A DNA stretch of 64,000 nucleotides from Isoetes taiwanensis. Lineage: Eukaryota; Streptophyta; Lycopodiopsida; Isoetales; Isoetaceae. Positions 61,231 to 64,000 of the stretch are shown piece after piece (position 1 is the first letter of the stretch; each line of letters opens with the position of its first letter). The notes below the pieces were generated by a model. The model did not search any database, was not told where the DNA came from, and saw nothing but the letters and a program-made list of their open reading frames with translations. The stretch spans positions 682,001-746,000 of the forward strand of contig JAJEKV010000216.1 of the NCBI GenBank assembly GCA_021234155.1. Direction: 5' to 3'. A program made the position numbers and the translations under genes.

Positions 61231-61826
61231 CCAGATACGGGCTACAATAAATAAATAGAACCGTGTCGGAACAATTATTTTAAAGATCTAACAGGGACGC
61301 GTGGCCTTTCTCTACTCGAGTGAAAGTCCCCAAGTAGAGGGGACCCCCTAATAGCGAGAACGTAAGACTTTTGGGTATTGTCGACTCGCAAGTCCCCAAG
61401 TAGAAGGGACCCCAATGAATAGCATAACGTAAGTCTTGTAGGTAGCGGAGACTTAATTCAAAAATGGCAAAGCATGGTGACAGATTTTAAAATGTCCAGA
61501 GGTGGCACAAGGATCTTTTTTCGATACATGATAGCTTGAGATACAACATGAATGTTGAAGTGCTCGACTCCATTCTAGCAAAAAGAAAACCAAGGAAGGG
61601 GCCAAAAATGCAAAATCAAACAAAAGTGCATGAAACCATTGATTTTTCCCCTTCCTTAACCTTACCAGAACGGTGCTCTCGGAGATGGGAATGGCTCGGG
61701 AATGTAAATAGAGTAATGAAACAAAAGAAACAATCAAATTGCTTACAATAAAGAAATAAAAGAATGCAATGAGACAAAGACTAAATACCCAAACAATAAC
61801 GAAATGTCTGGATAACCACATTCGAA
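61231..61826. other. Spacer between the broken gene and the LINE
   Basis: Apart from the 66-bp repeat at 61,325-61,450 nothing is recognised. The minus-strand frame 61,866-61,453 (137 codons, very Phe/Leu-rich) is the complement of A/G-rich DNA and is not believed to be a gene. Confidence 0.45.
61325..61450. repeat. 66-bp tandem duplication
   Basis: AGTCCCCAAGTAGAGGGGAC at 61,325 recurs as AGTCCCCAAGTAGAAGGGAC at 61,391. Each is followed by GAATAGC/TAATAGC and AACGTAAG(A/T)CTT. Each unit contains a short inverted repeat (GTCCCC ... GGGGAC). Confidence 0.8.
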
Positions 61827-64000
61827 AGAAGTAGGCTAATTCTCCGGTGAGAAACAAGCGAGTCAATAGAGGCGGCTATGACAGCTGACGATTTAAAATC
61901 GGCAGTCTTTGAACTGAAAAGAGGCAAATGCCCAGGTTTGGATGGTTTGCCAATTGAGTTCTTCCAGGAGTATTGGGAATGGCTGGAGCCAGATGTGTAT
62001 GATGCTTTCTGTGACTTTCGGCGGTCCACTGCTTTGGATAGAATTCTAAACACAGGTGCCATCTCACTCATCCCCAAGGTCAAGGATCCTCAGACTATTT
62101 CAGATTGGCGGCCCATCACCTTATTGTCATCCAGATATAAGATCTTCGCCAAGGCTTTTTCAGGCGGTAAAGGACATCTCGGGCAGAGTCCATCTCAATA
62201 ACTTGATCCAGGTTTTCTTCCAAAGCGGTGCATTTTGAATAATGTTGCTGCTTACGAGGGAGGAAATTTATTGGGCATGTAGGCAAAACCTTCCGGTTGT
62301 ATACCTTAAGCTTGATTTTGCAAAAGCTTATGACATTAATGTCATTTGGGAATTCATCGTCGTTGTATGCTAAGACTAAGGATTTGGGGAACAATTCACA
62401 TCGATATTATGAAGCCGCATATCTCGCCGCTTTCGATCGTCTCTGTTCCATGGTGAGCCGTCACATGCCTTTTCACTTTCGCCGTGGTATTCGCCGGGGA
62501 TGCCCTTTAGCACCATTGCTTTTCACAATTGTTGCAGAGGCTTTGTCCTTTTATTTACCATTGCAATGACGGAGGGACTTCTCCATGGTCTTGCAATGGA
62601 GGATGGCACACAAGAGGTTTGCAATCAATATGCATTTACCACGTTCCTCTTCCTAGTCGCTAATGATGAGAATCTTCTTTGCTGCCAAAATGCTTTTAGA
62701 CACGCACCTGGCTTGGGGTGTTCTTGTGGGGGTGGCAGAAGTGTACGGCTTTGTGGACATTGGATAATCCAGCTCCGGCATGTGTTCACGATTATCCATG
62801 GAAATTACTTGCGCATGGACAGGCCATCAAGTTGTTGGGGATTCCAGTTGGCATCCATGTTACTATGGGAGCTGCATGGGAGGAGATCATTAGGGGTTTG
62901 GAGAAGCACTTGTTCTGGTGGTCCACTGCTAAGTTGTCTCTTGCAGGTCGCATTACAGTGGCCAAGTCAGTCCTTAGTAGTACCCATGTTTATATGGCAT
63001 CCTTACTGCTAGCACCACAGATCAAAGTGCGTGAGCTCATTGCAATAGTTCAGAACTTTATTTGGGCAGATACTGAGGAAGGTGCTGTGGTTAAGGTGGC
63101 TTGGTCGAAGTGCATCCTTCCAAAATGGGCAGGTGGTCTGGGTATGATGGACTTCTTACTGCAGAGCAAAGTGCTTATTTCAAAGTTCATTTGGAGACTC
63201 CTGAATGGTGAGGATGACTCTCCTGGTTCACGCCTTCTTAGACAAGCTCTTGGTCACTGTATCCCTCTAGGCAAGAAGGCTGTCAAACCAGTCCTACCTT
63301 GGACTTTATTTCAGACTCTGCAGCCTTTTCCAAGCGCTTCTCCATTTTTGCGTGGCTTGTTGGCAGCATGGGAGGCAGTCAGGACATCTTTTCCGCCATG
63401 CCCCTCTATCCCGCCCTCTATTGAGACTCCATGGTGGTGGGCACCACCTGCCTCCGCACCCCTCAGCCCCTCCATTGGCAGCCTCAGTTCATCCCCTTAC
63501 ACAGAGACGATGGGTTCTTGCAGGTGGTGTCTCTATTCAAGCATGGTATGAGGAGGGTCGCCTACTGTCTTGGCCTGAATTTCAGGCAAAGTTCCTGCTC
63601 TCTCGTTGGGATGTATCTCTATGGGAGAAGGTCGCAGAAAATTTGCCTCTCATAGTGCAAGTTGGTGTTGCTGAAAGGGTGCCATGGGACTGTCATGAAA
63701 ATATTCACAAAGGCAAGCAATTTGTCGATCAAAAGTATATCGCCTTCTTTTAGCACCACAACCCTCCAGTTGCCAGATGGGTGGCACCTACATGTTCCAC
63801 AGCCCACTTTGTGTCGTACATGGCGATGGCTTTGGGATAGGTTGCTCCACCCTAAAGTCTCTCTTGTGGTGGCAGGTTATCCACGTGCTCAAGGGTTAAT
63901 GTCTTTCGACATCGCTATGATCCTCGATATATCTGCAGATGCCCGCTCCGCCTTCTGACGTTGAGACTCTTGAGCATTGTCTCTTTGATTGTCCCGAGGT
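61827..64000 (+). pseudogene. L1-type LINE reverse transcriptase, 5'-truncated, frameshifted, open at the right edge
   Basis: The plus strand holds the ORF2 reverse-transcriptase order of plant L1-type elements, spread over frames: KSAVFELKRGKCPGLDGLPIEFF (fingers, from 61,878), ISLIPKVKD and DWRPITLLSSRYKIFAKAF; then LDFAKAYD (62,311-62,334, first catalytic block); RRGIRRGCPLAPLLFTIVAE (~62,482-62,541); a degenerate YADD region reading VANDENLL; a long thumb segment LLGIPVG through LAGRITVAKSVLSS (62,830-62,980) with WAGGLGMMDF; and finally VETLEHCLFDCPE of the C-terminal zinc-binding (zf-RVT) domain at ~63,960-63,998. There is no APE endonuclease upstream. The changed YADD box and many frame breaks mean it is dead as sequenced. 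Confidence 0.88.

Noticed and set aside
61453..61866. 137-codon minus-strand ORF rich in Phe and Leu
   Set aside because: It is read from the complement of A/G-rich DNA, overlaps the start of the plus-strand LINE and has the bias expected of a shadow frame.

Overview
The window looks like nuclear DNA of a land plant. It carries a spliced gene for a plant-type cytosolic glutamyl-tRNA synthetase with GT/AG introns, remnants of LINE-type retrotransposons, AT-rich spacers and a very large satellite array. No operons, Shine-Dalgarno sites, CRISPR arrays or intact bacterial-type genes are visible. I cannot name the species.

Left part (1-17,150). An ORF1-type protein of a LINE lies on the minus strand and runs off the left edge (3-767). 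It is followed by short tandem repeats and a probable 340-bp MITE with palindromic ends (4,190-4,532). The glutamyl-tRNA synthetase gene (six exons, minus strand, 9,313-6,345) is the only confidently identified host gene. It has complete domains and good splice sites, but five apparent single-base indels in its two largest exons. A 1.76-kb stretch follows in two copies (12,175-13,941 and 15,400-17,155), with a few exon-like pieces of an unrecognised plus-strand gene.

Centre (17,156-50,126). About 66 tandem copies of a ~428-bp monomer occupy ~28 kb in three blocks, separated by one complete and one truncated copy of a ~3.2-kb module (here called X). Another complete X closes the array (50,127-53,345). 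Read on the minus strand, the monomer has a tRNA-like head (one-mismatch A box, perfect B box GGTTCGAATCC), a body and an A-tract, which is the layout of a tRNA-derived SINE. X carries a diverged relative of the same head on the plus strand, plus a decayed unrecognised gene. The duplicated flank gives a before/after comparison: the array sits in copy B exactly where copy A has a short AT-rich link.

Right part (53,345-64,000). This is a graveyard of old elements: an inverted copy of part of X, small duplications, a fragment of one LINE reverse transcriptase (57,440-57,705), a broken multi-frame gene of unknown family on the minus strand (61,230-58,424), and a degenerate second LINE reverse transcriptase running off the right edge (61,827-64,000).

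Caution on sequence quality. Differences between duplicate copies, and between array monomers, fall mostly where one copy has CG, CAG, CTG or CCG, and many are multi-base changes rather than C-to-T transitions. Together with the homopolymer-type indels in the synthetase gene, this suggests consensus errors at methylated cytosines and homopolymers in a long-read assembly. Frameshifts and monomer divergence here should be read with that in mind.
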